Below are positions 54,914 to 64,000 of a stretch of DNA of 64,000 nt, piece after piece. This DNA comes from JBFJKD01 sp038106145 (lineage in GTDB: Bacteria; Pseudomonadota; Gammaproteobacteria; Pseudomonadales; Porticoccaceae), in the NCBI GenBank assembly GCA_038106145.1, contig JAYODD010000015.1:3297-67296 (forward strand), in the 5' to 3' direction. The position numbers were made by a program, and so were the translations under genes. The notes under the pieces were generated by a model that was not told the DNA's origin, did no database searches, and saw only the letters and a list, made by a program, of their open reading frames with translations. How positions within the stretch are numbered: the first letter of the stretch is position 1; every line of letters starts with the position of its first letter.

Positions 54914-55283
54914 TTCCGCCCCGATGGGGCAACCAGTTGGCCGGGGGTTGTCAACCGGGCGACGTGGTCGTGCTTCCATCGGGATTCCGGCCACTTCGAC
55001 GGCAGGACAATGGTCAGGCAACCGACGGACTAAGCATTTGTGCGGGGTCTTTGGTGCCTGCGTGGCGGGCATTGTGGGAAGCCGGACGCCCCTTTTCGTT
55101 TAATGCCACGAACACCATAATCTATCCGCCACCGGATTAACGATGAATTGATGATGGTATTATTATGGCCGTACTTAACTTCCCGGCAAGGTCAAGTGTA
55201 GCGTTAAGCCAACATCTGGTTTGTTGGCAGGCGCAGGAATGACCTCGCCAATTATCCCTTAACTGAAATACGGGGTTGATAAA
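54914..55283. other. 370-base intergenic region before yajQ
   Basis: It holds a perfect 5-bp hairpin GCCCC-GAT-GGGGC (54918-54930) just after the lyase stop, but no T tract follows. No RNA gene, repeat or reliable promoter was recognised. The AT-richer last 150 bases probably carry the yajQ promoter. Confidence 0.45.
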
Positions 55284-55769
55284 ATGCCATCGTTCGATAT
55301 CGTCTCGGAAGTGGACAAAGAAGAAATTCGCAATGCTGCGGAGAACTCCCAGCGGGAGCTGGCCACGCGCTTTGATTTTCGTGGCGTCAATGCGGCTGTG
55401 GTGTTTGAAGAAGGGGAAATAAAGCTATCCGCCGACGCGGATTTTCAGTGCCGCCAGTTGCTGGAAATTGTGATTAAAAACCTGGTCAAACGGAAAATAG
55501 ACCCCCACAGTATCGACGCGGATGAAGAAACCACCCATAGTGGAAAAACGTTCTCCCTGCGCGTGAAGTTCAAACAGGGGATCGATCAGCCCCTGGCCAA
55601 GCAGATCGTCAAGCTGATCAAGGATTCTAAACTGAAAGTCCAGGCCGCCATACAGGGTGACAAAATTCGGGTGACGGGTAAAAAGCGCGACGATTTGCAG
55701 GCCGCGATAAGCCTGCTGCGGGGTGCTGACCTGGGGCAGCCGGTTCAGTTTGACAATTTCAGGGATTAG
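55284..55769 (+). CDS. yajQ: YajQ-family nucleotide-binding protein
   Basis: A 161-residue UPF0234/YajQ protein: MPSFDIVSEVDKEEIRNA, ATRFDFRGV, then VKRKIDPHSIDADEE, and the C-terminal VTGKKRDDLQAAISLLR and QFDNFRD are all conserved. Family members bind nucleotides; some Xanthomonas and Pseudomonas homologues bind c-di-GMP and help control transcription. Given the two HD-GYP proteins in the window, a link to c-di-GMP is possible but not shown by sequence. The gene is convergent with valS, 17 bases apart. Confidence 0.92.
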   Translation: MPSFDIVSEVDKEEIRNAAENSQRELATRFDFRGVNAAVVFEEGEIKLSADADFQCRQLLEIVIKNLVKRKIDPHSIDADEETTHSGKTFSLRVKFKQGIDQPLAKQIVKLIKDSKLKVQAAIQGDKIRVTGKKRDDLQAAISLLRGADLGQPVQFDNFRD

Positions 55770-55786
55770 TTGTTTTCCAAGGCCTT

Positions 55787-58555
55787 CTACAGTTCCGCAA
55801 TACGCTTTTTCTGGTCGTCAATTTTTGCGAGAACCGTTTCCATCTCTTCGGCGCGGGCCCGCTCTTTGGCAACGACATCCGCGGGCGCATTGGCGACGAA
55901 GCGTTCGTTGCTTAGCTTGCCCTGAATCTGTTGCAGATTTTTTTGCAGTTTGTTGATTTCCTTGTCGAGGCGGGCGAGTTCCGCGTCCTTGTCGATCAAC
56001 CCGGCCATGGGCACAAGAATTTCCATATTGCCTGCCAGGGCCGTAGCGCTGGCGGGTGCCGCGTCGCCCGCAGCCAGCCAGGTGATGGTGTCGAGGTTGG
56101 CCAGTCGGGTCAGGAACTGGCGGTTTTCATCGAGGCGGCGGTGGTCTTCAGCGTCGCCATTTTTAAAAAATACCGGCAGGGATTTTTTCGGTGCAATATT
56201 CATTTCGCCGCGCACATTGCGAATAGCGAGAATAACCTGTTTGACCCATTCAATATCGGCGACAGCTGCACTGTCAATTTTTTCCGCTTGCGGTTGCGGA
56301 AAAGCCTGCAACATGATGCTATCGCCCTCGGTGCCCGCGAGGGTTTTGATTTTCTGCCAGATTTCTTCGGTGATAAATGGCATCAGCGGATGGGCCAGAC
56401 GCAGGGTGGCTTCGAGGACGCGGATCAATGTACGGCGCGTGCCTTTTTTTAAGGCAGCGGGGGCGTTGTCGTCCCACAGCACGGGTTTGGAAAGTTCCAG
56501 ATACCAATCGCAGTAGTCGGACCAGATGAAGTCGTAGAGGGCCTGGGAGGCGAGATCGAAGCGGTAGCTGTCGATACCCTCGGTGACGGCTTGCTCTGCT
56601 CCCTGTAGACGACTAATAATCCAGCGGTCGGCAAGCGTTAGTTGATAATCCTTGCTGCCATCCTGCCCGCAGTCCTGATTTTCGGCGTTCATCAACACGT
56701 AGCGCGTGGCGTTCCAGATTTTATTGCAGAAATTGCGAAAACCTCCGATGCGTCCCACGTCGAATTTAATATCCCGGCCAGTGGAGGCGAGGGAATAGTA
56801 GGTATAGCGCAGGGCATCGGTGCCATAGGCTGCAATGCCGTCGGGGAATTCGGCACGGGTCTGTTTTTCAATTTTGTCGCGCAGGTGCGGCTGCATCATC
56901 CCCGCGGTGCGCTTGCTGATCAGTGGCTCCAGTTCGATGCCGTCGATCAGGTCGATGGGGTCGAGGACATTGCCCTTGGATTTGGACATTTTGTCGCCGT
57001 GGCTGTCGCGCACCAGGCCGTGCACATACACGGTGCGAAACGGTACTTCACCCATAAAGTACAGGGTGAACATAATCATTCTGGCGACCCAGAAGAAAAT
57101 AATATCGAAGCCGGTAACCAGTACGCTGGTGGGGTGAAATGTTTTCAACTCGGGGGTGTGTTGCGGCCAGCCGAGGGTGCCAAAGGTCCACAATCCTGAG
57201 GAAAACCAGGTATCCAGAACGTCTTCATCCTGGGCCAGCGGAAGATCCGCTGGAACACCGTGTTTTTCCCGCACCTCCTGCTCGGAACGCCCCACGTAAA
57301 CCGTACCGTCATTGGCGTACCAGGCGGGAATGCGGTGCCCCCACCACAGCTGGCGGCTGATGCACCAGTCCTGAATATCCCGCATCCAGGAAAAGTACAT
57401 GTTTTCGTATTGTCTGGGCACAAACTGGATGGCATTGGATTCCACCGCGGCGATAGCTCTTTCCGCGAGGGGTTTAGCGCTTACGTACCACTGGTCGGTG
57501 AGCCAGGGTTCGATCACCACTCCGGAGCGGTCACCCCGCGGCACCTTGAGGGTGTGGTCGACGACTTTGTCCAACAGGCCGAGGGCATCCAGGTCCGCGA
57601 CAATTTGCTTGCGTGCCTGGAAACGTTCCATGCCACGGTAAGCTGGCGGTACGTTGTCGTTAAGTCTGGCGTCGCGATCGAGAATGTTAAGCATGGGCAA
57701 CTGATGGCGCTGGCCCATGTCGTAATCGTTAAAATCGTGGGCCGGGGTAATTTTTACGCACCCGGTGCCAAAGGCCATATCCACGTAGTCGTCGGCGATG
57801 ATCGGAATTTCCCGATCGGCGAGGGGCAACAACAGGGTTTTACCAATCAGGTGTCGGTAGCGTTCATCTCCCGGATTAACTGCGACGGCGCTATCGCCGA
57901 GCATGGTTTCCGGGCGGGTGGTGGCGACAGTCAGATGCCCGCTGCCATCGGCCAGCGGGTAACGGAAGTGCCACAGGTGGCCCTGTTCCTCCTCGGCAAT
58001 CACTTCCAGATCGGAAATGGCGGTGTGTAGTTGCGGATCCCAGTTGACCAGACGCTTGCCGCGATAAATCAGCCCGTCTTCGTAGAGACGAATAAACGCT
58101 TCCTGCACCGCCTGATAAAAGCCGTCGTCCATGGTAAAGCGTTCCCGGGACCAGTCCGGTGACGCACCCAGGCGACGCAACTGTTGCGTGATAGTGCCGC
58201 CGGATTCCTTTTTCCACTGCCACACTTTCTGTATAAACTTTTCGCGGCCCAGATCGTGGCGCGTCAATCCGTCTGCTTCGAGCTGACGCTCCACCACCAT
58301 CTGCGTTGCAATGCCCGCGTGATCGGTGCCCACCTGCCACAGGGTGTTGCGACCGCGCATGCGCTGATAGCGGATCAATGCGTCCATAATCGCTTCCTGA
58401 AAACCGTGGCCCATATGCAGGCTGCCGGTGACATTCGGCGGCGGAATCATGATGCAATAGGGTTCTCCGCCGCCGGACGGCTTGAAATAGCCATTTTTTT
58501 CCCACAGCTCGTACCACTGAGTTTCGATAGTCTGGGGATCGTAGGTTTTTTCCAT
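55787..58555 (-). CDS. valS: Valyl-tRNA synthetase
   Basis: Class I aminoacyl-tRNA synthetase of 922 residues. The HIGH-type motif is NVTGSLHMGHG near residue 40-50, KMSKSKGNVLDPIDL is the second signature, and the editing domain (TTRPETMLGDSAVAVNPGDERY) is complete. The C-terminal coiled-coil arm is present (INKLQKNLQQIQGKLSNERF). It ends the pepA-holC-(acidic protein)-valS run, the usual gammaproteobacterial order. No sign of damage. Confidence 0.97.
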   Translation of the reverse strand: MEKTYDPQTIETQWYELWEKNGYFKPSGGGEPYCIMIPPPNVTGSLHMGHGFQEAIMDALIRYQRMRGRNTLWQVGTDHAGIATQMVVERQLEADGLTRHDLGREKFIQKVWQWKKESGGTITQQLRRLGASPDWSRERFTMDDGFYQAVQEAFIRLYEDGLIYRGKRLVNWDPQLHTAISDLEVIAEEEQGHLWHFRYPLADGSGHLTVATTRPETMLGDSAVAVNPGDERYRHLIGKTLLLPLADREIPIIADDYVDMAFGTGCVKITPAHDFNDYDMGQRHQLPMLNILDRDARLNDNVPPAYRGMERFQARKQIVADLDALGLLDKVVDHTLKVPRGDRSGVVIEPWLTDQWYVSAKPLAERAIAAVESNAIQFVPRQYENMYFSWMRDIQDWCISRQLWWGHRIPAWYANDGTVYVGRSEQEVREKHGVPADLPLAQDEDVLDTWFSSGLWTFGTLGWPQHTPELKTFHPTSVLVTGFDIIFFWVARMIMFTLYFMGEVPFRTVYVHGLVRDSHGDKMSKSKGNVLDPIDLIDGIELEPLISKRTAGMMQPHLRDKIEKQTRAEFPDGIAAYGTDALRYTYYSLASTGRDIKFDVGRIGGFRNFCNKIWNATRYVLMNAENQDCGQDGSKDYQLTLADRWIISRLQGAEQAVTEGIDSYRFDLASQALYDFIWSDYCDWYLELSKPVLWDDNAPAALKKGTRRTLIRVLEATLRLAHPLMPFITEEIWQKIKTLAGTEGDSIMLQAFPQPQAEKIDSAAVADIEWVKQVILAIRNVRGEMNIAPKKSLPVFFKNGDAEDHRRLDENRQFLTRLANLDTITWLAAGDAAPASATALAGNMEILVPMAGLIDKDAELARLDKEINKLQKNLQQIQGKLSNERFVANAPADVVAKERARAEEMETVLAKIDDQKKRIAEL

Positions 58556-58643
58556 AAATATTCAGCAGGTCGACACGGAAATGTTCAGGAATCAGCAAAG
58601 CGCGCAATTATACGGACATAAACCCGGAGTCACTAGGGACCAG

Positions 58644-59048
58644 TTAGTCGGATTCAGAATCCTGGTCGTGCCCGCGCGGCGCGGCCAGCCCGCTGATGTA
58701 ATCGTACAGCCGAATCCGCAGTTCGTGCTCCAGGCGGGGCAGGAATTCCGCCACCAGGTCCTCGACAATGGCTTCGATTTTTTCCACCTCGTGGCTGCCG
58801 GGCGGGGGTAAATCCTGAAACAGGGGAGGCTGTTGGCAGGGTGACTTCTGTTCCTCGTCGCTGTCCTCCGCGCCGTGGAATTCCGTGAGAATGGGTATAT
58901 CCAGATCGTCCGCGTCGAGTTGATCCTCGGGTAGCGCCACCAGATCATCTACCGTGGGAATGCCGTCCTCCGACGGGGTTGTCGCCGACCCACCGACGTT
59001 GCGGTGAAAAGGGTTGGGAGATATTTTTTGCGGGGCGTCGTCGCTCAT
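58644..59048 (-). CDS. Acidic hypothetical protein between holC and valS
   Basis: A 134-residue protein with no family that I recognise. The N-terminal two thirds are strongly acidic and likely disordered (DLVALPEDQLDADDLDIPIL). The C-terminal third is helical: HEVEKIEAIVEDLVAEFLPRLEHELRIRL, which could be a dimerisation or partner-binding helix. It starts 6 bases after the holC stop and is followed by valS after 88 bases, so it is co-transcribed with both. The place suggests a function tied to the clamp-loader chi subunit or to nothing more than the operon. Confidence 0.7.
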   Translation of the reverse strand: MSDDAPQKISPNPFHRNVGGSATTPSEDGIPTVDDLVALPEDQLDADDLDIPILTEFHGAEDSDEEQKSPCQQPPLFQDLPPPGSHEVEKIEAIVEDLVAEFLPRLEHELRIRLYDYISGLAAPRGHDQDSESD

Positions 59049-59054
59049 GATTTG

Positions 59055-59495
59055 TTACGCGGTAGCCGCTGTGGGTGGACGGTGCAGTTCCTGGAATCCA
59101 AGGGGATAGCCACGATCCCGGTAATAGCGGTAGCGCGCCCGTTTGTGCTCGGTTACGGTGTGGTCATCGTAGACAATTTCGATCAGCTTATCAAAACGAC
59201 TGAACCAGTCCGCAGTGGCGGTGGGGCACAGATTGATTAATAACCCGTGGTGCTGGAGCGGTGTATCGCCCCAGCTGATGCTAATCGGATGGTGGGGTTG
59301 CGGCGCCACACTGTGGGTCGGGAGCGCGCCGGCGTGGTTGGCCAGGAGCTGGTCGAGCCGTGCGCCGGCGCGGCGGTCGGGCACGTGCAATAATACGTCG
59401 GGGTGGCTACCAGCGGCTTGTACGGTTAGCTCGCAGGCTAATGTCAGCGCGCTTTGATAATCCCCCGCCACCTGATAGAAGTTAATGTGGGTCAC
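59055..59495 (-). CDS. holC: DNA polymerase III chi subunit
   Basis: Clamp-loader accessory subunit that links the polymerase III holoenzyme to SSB. The 146-residue protein has the family start THINFYQVAGDYQSALTLACEL, the segment DQLLANH and WFSRFDKLIEIVYDD near the C-terminus, then the basic RARYRYYRDRGYPLG. It lies 8 bases after pepA, the usual neighbour. Confidence 0.92.
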   Translation of the reverse strand: MTHINFYQVAGDYQSALTLACELTVQAAGSHPDVLLHVPDRRAGARLDQLLANHAGALPTHSVAPQPHHPISISWGDTPLQHHGLLINLCPTATADWFSRFDKLIEIVYDDHTVTEHKRARYRYYRDRGYPLGFQELHRPPTAATA

Positions 59496-59503
59496 GACAA
59501 TTC

Positions 59504-60988
59504 TCAGCCAGCCAGATTGCTCAGATACTCCATCAACAGCGGTACTGGCCGTCCGGTCGCCCCCTTGGGGGCGCTGTTCCAGGCGGTGCCCGCGATGTCC
59601 AGATGGGCCCAGCGGTAGTCCTTGGTGAAGCGTCCGAGAAAACAGGCGGCGGTCACGCTGCCGCCGCCCTGACCGCCGATATTGGCCATATCCGCAAAGT
59701 TACTTTTTAACTGCTCGTCGTACTCTTCCCACAGGGGCATTTGCCAGGCCCTGTCCCCAGATACCTGACCGGCCGCGAGTAATTGCCCGGCGAGCTCGTC
59801 GTTGTTACTGAACAGTCCAGAGGCGTGGTTGCCCAGCGCCACCACGCAGGCGCCGGTGAGGGTTGCAATGTCGATCACCACGGCCGGTTTGTAACGGGCG
59901 GCGTAGGTCAGTGCGTCGCACAAAATCAGGCGGCCTTCGGCGTCGGTATTGAGGATTTCAATGCTCTGCCCGGACATGGATGTGACCACATCGCCGGGCT
60001 TGGTGGCGGTGCCACTCGGCAGGTTTTCGACTGCGGGCACGATGCCCACCACATTGATTGGGAGCGCCAGTTCAGCGAGGGCCTGCATCACGCCAAACAC
60101 GCTGGCGGCGCCGCACATGTCGTACTTCATTTCGTCCATCTTGGCGCCGGGTTTGAGGCTGATGCCACCGGAGTCAAAGGTGACTCCCTTGCCCACCAGG
60201 ACCACGGGCTGCTGCGTGCGGTTTTTGGCGCCGCGATACTCCATGGTAATTAAAAAAGCCGGTTGTTCACTCCCGGCGGTCACGGATAACAGTGAACTCA
60301 TCTTCAGTTCCGCCATCTGTTTTTCATTCAGCACCCGGGTGGTAATCGCTGCATGTTTGCGACCCATGGCGCGGGCCTGGCCAGCGAGGTAGGCCGGATT
60401 ACAGATATTGCCGGGCAGATCCCCCAGCAGGCGCGCCGTATTCGCGCCGGTGGCTACCGCGGCCCCGTACTTCAGGCCGGCCTTGATCGGAGCCAACTGC
60501 CTGGCGTTCGCGCAAAGGACGGTAATATGTTTGAGCCGGGAGGGCGGTTGCGGCGTCGACAGGCTCAGGCCATAACGATACTCCGATTCGTTGAACAGGC
60601 GCGCGAGATGCTGCGCGGCCCAGCGGATATCTTCTTGTTCTATTTTAATGCTGTCGAGGTCAAAAAGCGCCGACCTGGCAGGGGTTTTGCCCAATACCTG
60701 GGCGGCAGCGCGCATGATCTTCATAAACCCCTGGCGGGATACCGGTTCCGCACCCACGCCGATCAGCAACAGGCGCTGTGCGGCAAGACCCCGCGGCTCG
60801 CGCAGCAGCAGGGAGCTACCGGGTTTGCCGTCGATGTCGCCCGCCTTGATGCAGCGCGAAATCAGGCCATCGCAGGCCTTGTCGACTTTCGTTGCGACCG
60901 CCGACAGCTCTTTGTCAGATGACAGGGGCAGGACCAGGCAGTCGGTTTGGGTGGTAACGGCATCGACGTGACGTGCAGTGAACTTCAT
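59504..60988 (-). CDS. pepA: Leucyl aminopeptidase (PepA, M17)
   Basis: Manganese/zinc aminopeptidase of 494 residues; in gammaproteobacteria it can also bind DNA. The metal-binding core is VVLVGKGVTFDSGGISLKPG and the signature NTDAEGRLILCDAL is complete. The N-terminal macro-like domain (CLVLPLSSDKELSAVATKVD) has the usual length. It faces lptF divergently with a gap of about 215 bases that presumably holds both promoters. Confidence 0.96.
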   Translation of the reverse strand: MKFTARHVDAVTTQTDCLVLPLSSDKELSAVATKVDKACDGLISRCIKAGDIDGKPGSSLLLREPRGLAAQRLLLIGVGAEPVSRQGFMKIMRAAAQVLGKTPARSALFDLDSIKIEQEDIRWAAQHLARLFNESEYRYGLSLSTPQPPSRLKHITVLCANARQLAPIKAGLKYGAAVATGANTARLLGDLPGNICNPAYLAGQARAMGRKHAAITTRVLNEKQMAELKMSSLLSVTAGSEQPAFLITMEYRGAKNRTQQPVVLVGKGVTFDSGGISLKPGAKMDEMKYDMCGAASVFGVMQALAELALPINVVGIVPAVENLPSGTATKPGDVVTSMSGQSIEILNTDAEGRLILCDALTYAARYKPAVVIDIATLTGACVVALGNHASGLFSNNDELAGQLLAAGQVSGDRAWQMPLWEEYDEQLKSNFADMANIGGQGGGSVTAACFLGRFTKDYRWAHLDIAGTAWNSAPKGATGRPVPLLMEYLSNLAG

Positions 60989-61203
60989 GGTTCCCCCGAG
61001 ACAAAGATGGATGAATACTGGATAATCGCGATCTGGCTAGTGTATGCCAAGCGCGTCATCAGACCAACCAATGGCGCGGTATTTGGGCGCCGTAAGCCAG
61101 TTGTCCTGAATAATTACTGCGTGGCCATGGGGTTGTTTATGAATTTGCCAGTTGCACCGCCCGTGCAGAACATTTGCTTTACGAGACACGGGGTCTGCGT
61201 GCG

Positions 61204-62307
61204 TTGATTATCTTTCGTTATCTGGCCCGAGATTTACTCGCAATTACCGGTGCCGTGTGCGCAGTACTGCTGTTGGTGGTGATCAGCAGCCGTTTTGTCA
61301 AATATCTGGCGGATGCTGCCGCGGGTTACCTGGACGCGAATATTCTGCTTGCCCTGATTGGTTATCGTATTCCGGGGTTTCTGGAACTTATTTTACCGCT
61401 GGCATTTTTTCTGGCGATTTTGCTGGCGTACGGGCGTATGTACGTCGATAGTGAAATGACCGTGCTCTTCGCCTGTGGCATGAGTAAAAACACGCTGTTG
61501 GGTTACACCATGGCGGTGGCGCTGGTGATAGCGGTGCTGGTGGGTTGGCTGAGTCTGTCGGTGAGTCCCGGTGGGCTGGCGAAAGTTGATGCCCTGTTTC
61601 AGGCGCAGACAGAACGCGATGAATTTGATGGAGTGGAGGCGGGCAAGTTTTATCAACTGCGCGAAGAGCGGGGGGTTACCTACGCCGAGTCCATTGACGA
61701 ACAGCGCAAGTTGCATAACGTATTTCTCGCCGAATCCGGCGGCGAGGCGCGCAAGGAACCACGCCTGGTGATTGTGGTGGCGGCCAGTGGCAACCCGCGC
61801 ACGGCGCAGGCCAACGGCGAAAGCTATCTGGTGCTCGAAGATGGTTATCGTATTCAGGGTGTGCCCGGGCGCGCCGATTTTCAGATAACCGCGTTTAAGG
61901 AATACGGCCAGCGCCTCGCGCGACCGCGGGAAAGCAATAAACAATCCGTCAGATCCCTGCCGACGCACACGTTGAGACACTCCGACAATCCAAAACATGT
62001 GGCCATGCTACAGTGGCGCTATTCGGTGCCGATGCTGGTGTTGGTGGTCAGTCTCATGGCGGTGCCGTTAAGTCGTGCCAATCCACGCGCGGGCCGGTTT
62101 GTGAAAATTTTACCTGCGGTGCTGCTGTACATTCTCTATCTGGTTGCGCTCAATGGCGCAAAAAGTTTTCTCGAGGATGACAAACTGCCGCCCTGGATCG
62201 GATTGTGGTTTGTGCATTTGATTTTTCTCGCCGTCGCGGCGGGGCTGCTCGCCTGGGACAATGGCTGGCGTCCGCGTTGGTCGTTGCTGCACAGGTGGAC
62301 CGCATAG
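61204..62307 (+). CDS. lptF: LPS export permease LptF
   Basis: Inner-membrane permease of the LptB2FG ABC transporter, which extracts lipopolysaccharide for transport to the outer membrane. The TTG giving MIIFRYLARDLLAITG is chosen by homology; another in-frame TTG is 30 bases upstream and neither has a strong ribosome site. Membrane helices 1-3 (ITGAVCAVLLLVVISSRFVKYL, LILPLAFFLAILLAYGRMYVDSE), the periplasmic beta-jellyroll (GKFYQLREERGVTYAE) and helices 4-6 are present. The TAG stop overlaps the lptG GTG by one base. Confidence 0.95.
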   Translation: MIIFRYLARDLLAITGAVCAVLLLVVISSRFVKYLADAAAGYLDANILLALIGYRIPGFLELILPLAFFLAILLAYGRMYVDSEMTVLFACGMSKNTLLGYTMAVALVIAVLVGWLSLSVSPGGLAKVDALFQAQTERDEFDGVEAGKFYQLREERGVTYAESIDEQRKLHNVFLAESGGEARKEPRLVIVVAASGNPRTAQANGESYLVLEDGYRIQGVPGRADFQITAFKEYGQRLARPRESNKQSVRSLPTHTLRHSDNPKHVAMLQWRYSVPMLVLVVSLMAVPLSRANPRAGRFVKILPAVLLYILYLVALNGAKSFLEDDKLPPWIGLWFVHLIFLAVAAGLLAWDNGWRPRWSLLHRWTA

Positions 62308-63368
62308 TGCGCCTGCTGTCCCGCTATATTGCCACCACGGTACTGGGCGCTGTTGGCATCGTGCTGTTAATCGTGGTGGGCATTGATGCGCTGGCAAGCC
62401 TGGTGGACGGCGTTGGCGATATTCGCAATCAATATCAATTTGCCGATGTGTTGTACAACACGCTGCTCGAAGTGCCCTCAAGCGCCTATATCAATCTGCC
62501 ATTTGCGGCGCTGATTGGCTGTCTGCTGGGCATGGGGTTGATGGCCGGCAACAGTGAACTGGTGGTGATGCGTACCGCCGGTGTATCACTCTTGCGCATC
62601 GCCGGTTTTGTCACGCGGCCGGTGCTGGTGCTGGTGGCGATCGGTGTGATTGTGGGCGAATGGGTCGTGCCGTTTACGGATCAACTAGCGGAAAGCCGGC
62701 GCATGGTGTTGCGCGGCGAACAAAAAATGCTATCCGCCACCAGTGGGGTCTGGAATCGGGAAGGGAATGAATTCGTCCATTTCAATGCGGTATACCCCAA
62801 CGGTCAGCTATATGGTGTTACCCGCTATCGGTTTAACTCGGAGCAACAATTGCAGAGCGCGAGTTACGCCAAACGCGCAACGTATTTGGGTACCCACTGG
62901 CAGGAGGAACAGGGCGAGGTAACCCACTTCAACGAAAACGGCACCGCCGTCAGTACCTTTGACGTGCGCGAATGGCAGACGCCGATGTCGCCGGATTTAC
63001 TGCAATTGCTGGTCATGCCACCCGAATCCCTGTCCATGCGTAGCCTGCATCGCTATGGCAATTACCTGGAGGAACAGGGGCAGGAATCCGCGCGCTACTG
63101 GTTATCGTTCTGGAGCAAAGCCCTGCAACCGGCCATTGTGTTGAGCCTGGTGCTGATCGCCATCTCGTTTATCTTCGGTCCGTTGCGTGAAGCGACGATG
63201 GGTTATCGGATTTTCTCCGGTGTCCTGGTGGGTATCGCGTTTCGCACCAGTCAGGAATTACTTGGGCCGTCCAGCATTGTGTTTGGCTTTTCGCCATTCT
63301 GGGCGGTATTGGCCCCGGTGTTGGTGTCCTGTCTGATTGGCGTGATTCTTCTGCGCCGCGCTGCCTGA
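62307..63368 (+). CDS. lptG: LPS export permease LptG
   Basis: Second permease of the LptB2FG exporter, 353 residues from the GTG in TAGTG. It begins MRLLSRYIATTVLGAVG, has LVDGVGDIRNQYQFADVLY and YINLPFAALIGCLLGMG typical of LptG, a periplasmic domain (SGVWNREGNEFVHFNAVYPNG), and C-terminal helices with REATMGYRIFSGVLVGIAF. lptF-lptG co-translation is normal. It ends 5 bases before the convergent RDD gene. Confidence 0.95.
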   Translation: MRLLSRYIATTVLGAVGIVLLIVVGIDALASLVDGVGDIRNQYQFADVLYNTLLEVPSSAYINLPFAALIGCLLGMGLMAGNSELVVMRTAGVSLLRIAGFVTRPVLVLVAIGVIVGEWVVPFTDQLAESRRMVLRGEQKMLSATSGVWNREGNEFVHFNAVYPNGQLYGVTRYRFNSEQQLQSASYAKRATYLGTHWQEEQGEVTHFNENGTAVSTFDVREWQTPMSPDLLQLLVMPPESLSMRSLHRYGNYLEEQGQESARYWLSFWSKALQPAIVLSLVLIAISFIFGPLREATMGYRIFSGVLVGIAFRTSQELLGPSSIVFGFSPFWAVLAPVLVSCLIGVILLRRAA

Positions 63369-63373
63369 GAGCG

Positions 63374-63868
63374 TCATTTGTTTTCTTTGGGCAGTAACAC
63401 CACCTGAGTTTGCGTCAGTTGATCGTGCCAGGCGTCGCCGCGCGGGTTAACAAAGCACCACAGGTAACCCGCACCGAAGGCCGCGAACGCCAGCGGCGCC
63501 AGCGCAGCGCGCCACCAGCATTGTTTCCAGCTCGGCGTTCCCCCGGCGCGATTCTGCAATTGCAGACGCCAGGTTTTCATACCGAGAGTTTGCCCGCTGC
63601 GTCGCCAGCACCAGCTGTAAAATAGTGCCAGCGAGCCCCACCAGCCGCTTAACAACAGGTAGCGCCCCACTCCAGTGAGTGGCATCTGGGCGCTTTCGGC
63701 CCCGGTGAATAACACCCGCGCTCCGAGTACAAGCGCCGCGTAAGCCAAACTGATGGCGAACAACAACAAACTGTCGTACATCAGCGCCATCAGGCGACGC
63801 ACTACGCCGGCGATGCGGGGTTGAGGCGCCGAGGTATCCGCTTTGTCGGAGCTGGTGGTTTCTTGCAA
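63374..63868 (-). CDS. RDD-family membrane protein
   Basis: Small integral membrane protein, about 164 residues. The RDD-domain features are IAGVVRRLMALMYDSLLLFAI (Arg then Asp in the first helix), LFYSWCWRRSGQTLGMKTWRLQL between helices, and the C-terminal WHDQLTQTQVVLLP. Function is unknown; some relatives are thought to be transporters or Na+/H+ antiporters. The TTG start gives the usual 20-residue lead before the first helix, but a GTG 81 bases upstream is also open. The remaining sequence to the window end shows nothing else. Confidence 0.8.
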   Translation of the reverse strand: MQETTSSDKADTSAPQPRIAGVVRRLMALMYDSLLLFAISLAYAALVLGARVLFTGAESAQMPLTGVGRYLLLSGWWGSLALFYSWCWRRSGQTLGMKTWRLQLQNRAGGTPSWKQCWWRAALAPLAFAAFGAGYLWCFVNPRGDAWHDQLTQTQVVLLPKENK

Positions 63869-64000
63869 GAGAGGGTTCCCGTTGGTATAGCCGTATTGGG
63901 CACCTGGGCATTTTAGCAAAAGTGGTGCCCGCGCGGCGACGACTGCCACTTGTTTAACGGGCGAATATACCGATAATACCGCAGCGCCCGGTCTCTACAG

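Noticed and set aside
54918..54930. Hairpin after the DapA-family gene as a terminator
   Set aside because: The stem is perfect but only 5 bp and no T tract follows.
1..64000. CRISPR array, tRNA or rRNA genes, insertion sequences, prophage genes
   Set aside because: No regularly spaced repeats, no cloverleaf-like segments, and no transposase, integrase or phage structural proteins were recognised by eye; a covariance-model scan was not possible.

Overview
The window looks like part of a chromosome scaffold from a moderately GC-rich gammaproteobacterium, probably a marine or aquatic relative of Cellvibrionales/Pseudomonadales. The order-level placement is inference. The evidence is the classic gammaproteobacterial pepA-holC-valS block next to divergent lptF-lptG, a Pil-Chp-type chemosensory cluster, a LexA-type SOS box in front of imuA-imuB-dnaE2, and GreB, YajQ and SUI1/YciH homologues. 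Five runs of 10 N mark contig joins (20082, 24544, 31187, 33594, 50323). Three of them (MCP, CheA, aldehyde dehydrogenase) close to intact reading frames when short overlaps of the flanking contig ends are merged, so those genes are probably not broken in the organism.

Layout. 1-6 kb: the end of a UbiA-family prenyltransferase, an HpaB-family flavin monooxygenase, a one-polypeptide type IIG restriction-modification enzyme with an AT-rich specificity region, and a small secreted protein. 6-11.6 kb: the SOS mutasome imuA-imuB-dnaE2 on the minus strand, with a LexA box overlapping its promoter. 11.7-16.4 kb: a plus-strand run of TauE/SafE permease, small membrane protein, AI-2E-family membrane protein, thioredoxin-like lipoprotein and methyltransferase. 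16.5-28.2 kb: signal transduction. A small histidine kinase-like protein and a NarL-type regulator come first. A chemosensory operon follows (receiver protein, PilH-like receiver, CheW, PilJ-like MCP, large CheA/ChpA hybrid, two more CheW-like proteins). Then come a convergent second PilH-like receiver and a TonB-C-terminal protein whose reading frame is split exactly at a dnaX-type slippery heptamer.

28.5-38.2 kb: a cyclic-nucleotide-binding protein, DNA polymerase IV, a coniferyl-aldehyde-type dehydrogenase, glycine decarboxylase (gcvP) and two paralogous HD-GYP proteins with DUF3391-like N-termini. 38.1-43.2 kb: greB, an S9 peptidase and a SUI1 homologue in one minus-strand operon, then a quinone oxidoreductase-like protein and a voltage-gated K+ channel with a C-terminal zinc ribbon. 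43.3-55 kb: acyl-CoA synthetase (prpE-like), a three-gene 2-oxoacid:acceptor oxidoreductase operon (GltD-like/ferredoxin protein, gamma-alpha fusion, beta), a fused hydantoinase/oxoprolinase and a DapA-family lyase, all in one direction. 55.2-64 kb: yajQ, valS, a small acidic protein, holC, pepA, lptF, lptG and an RDD membrane protein.

Most of the window is ordinary chromosomal content. The points I would look at first are the candidate -1 frameshift in the TonB-domain gene, the chemosensory cluster without visible adaptation enzymes, the mosaic specificity domain of the restriction enzyme, and the KorAB operon with its own flavin/ferredoxin subunit. No tRNA, rRNA, CRISPR array, insertion sequence or prophage was seen.
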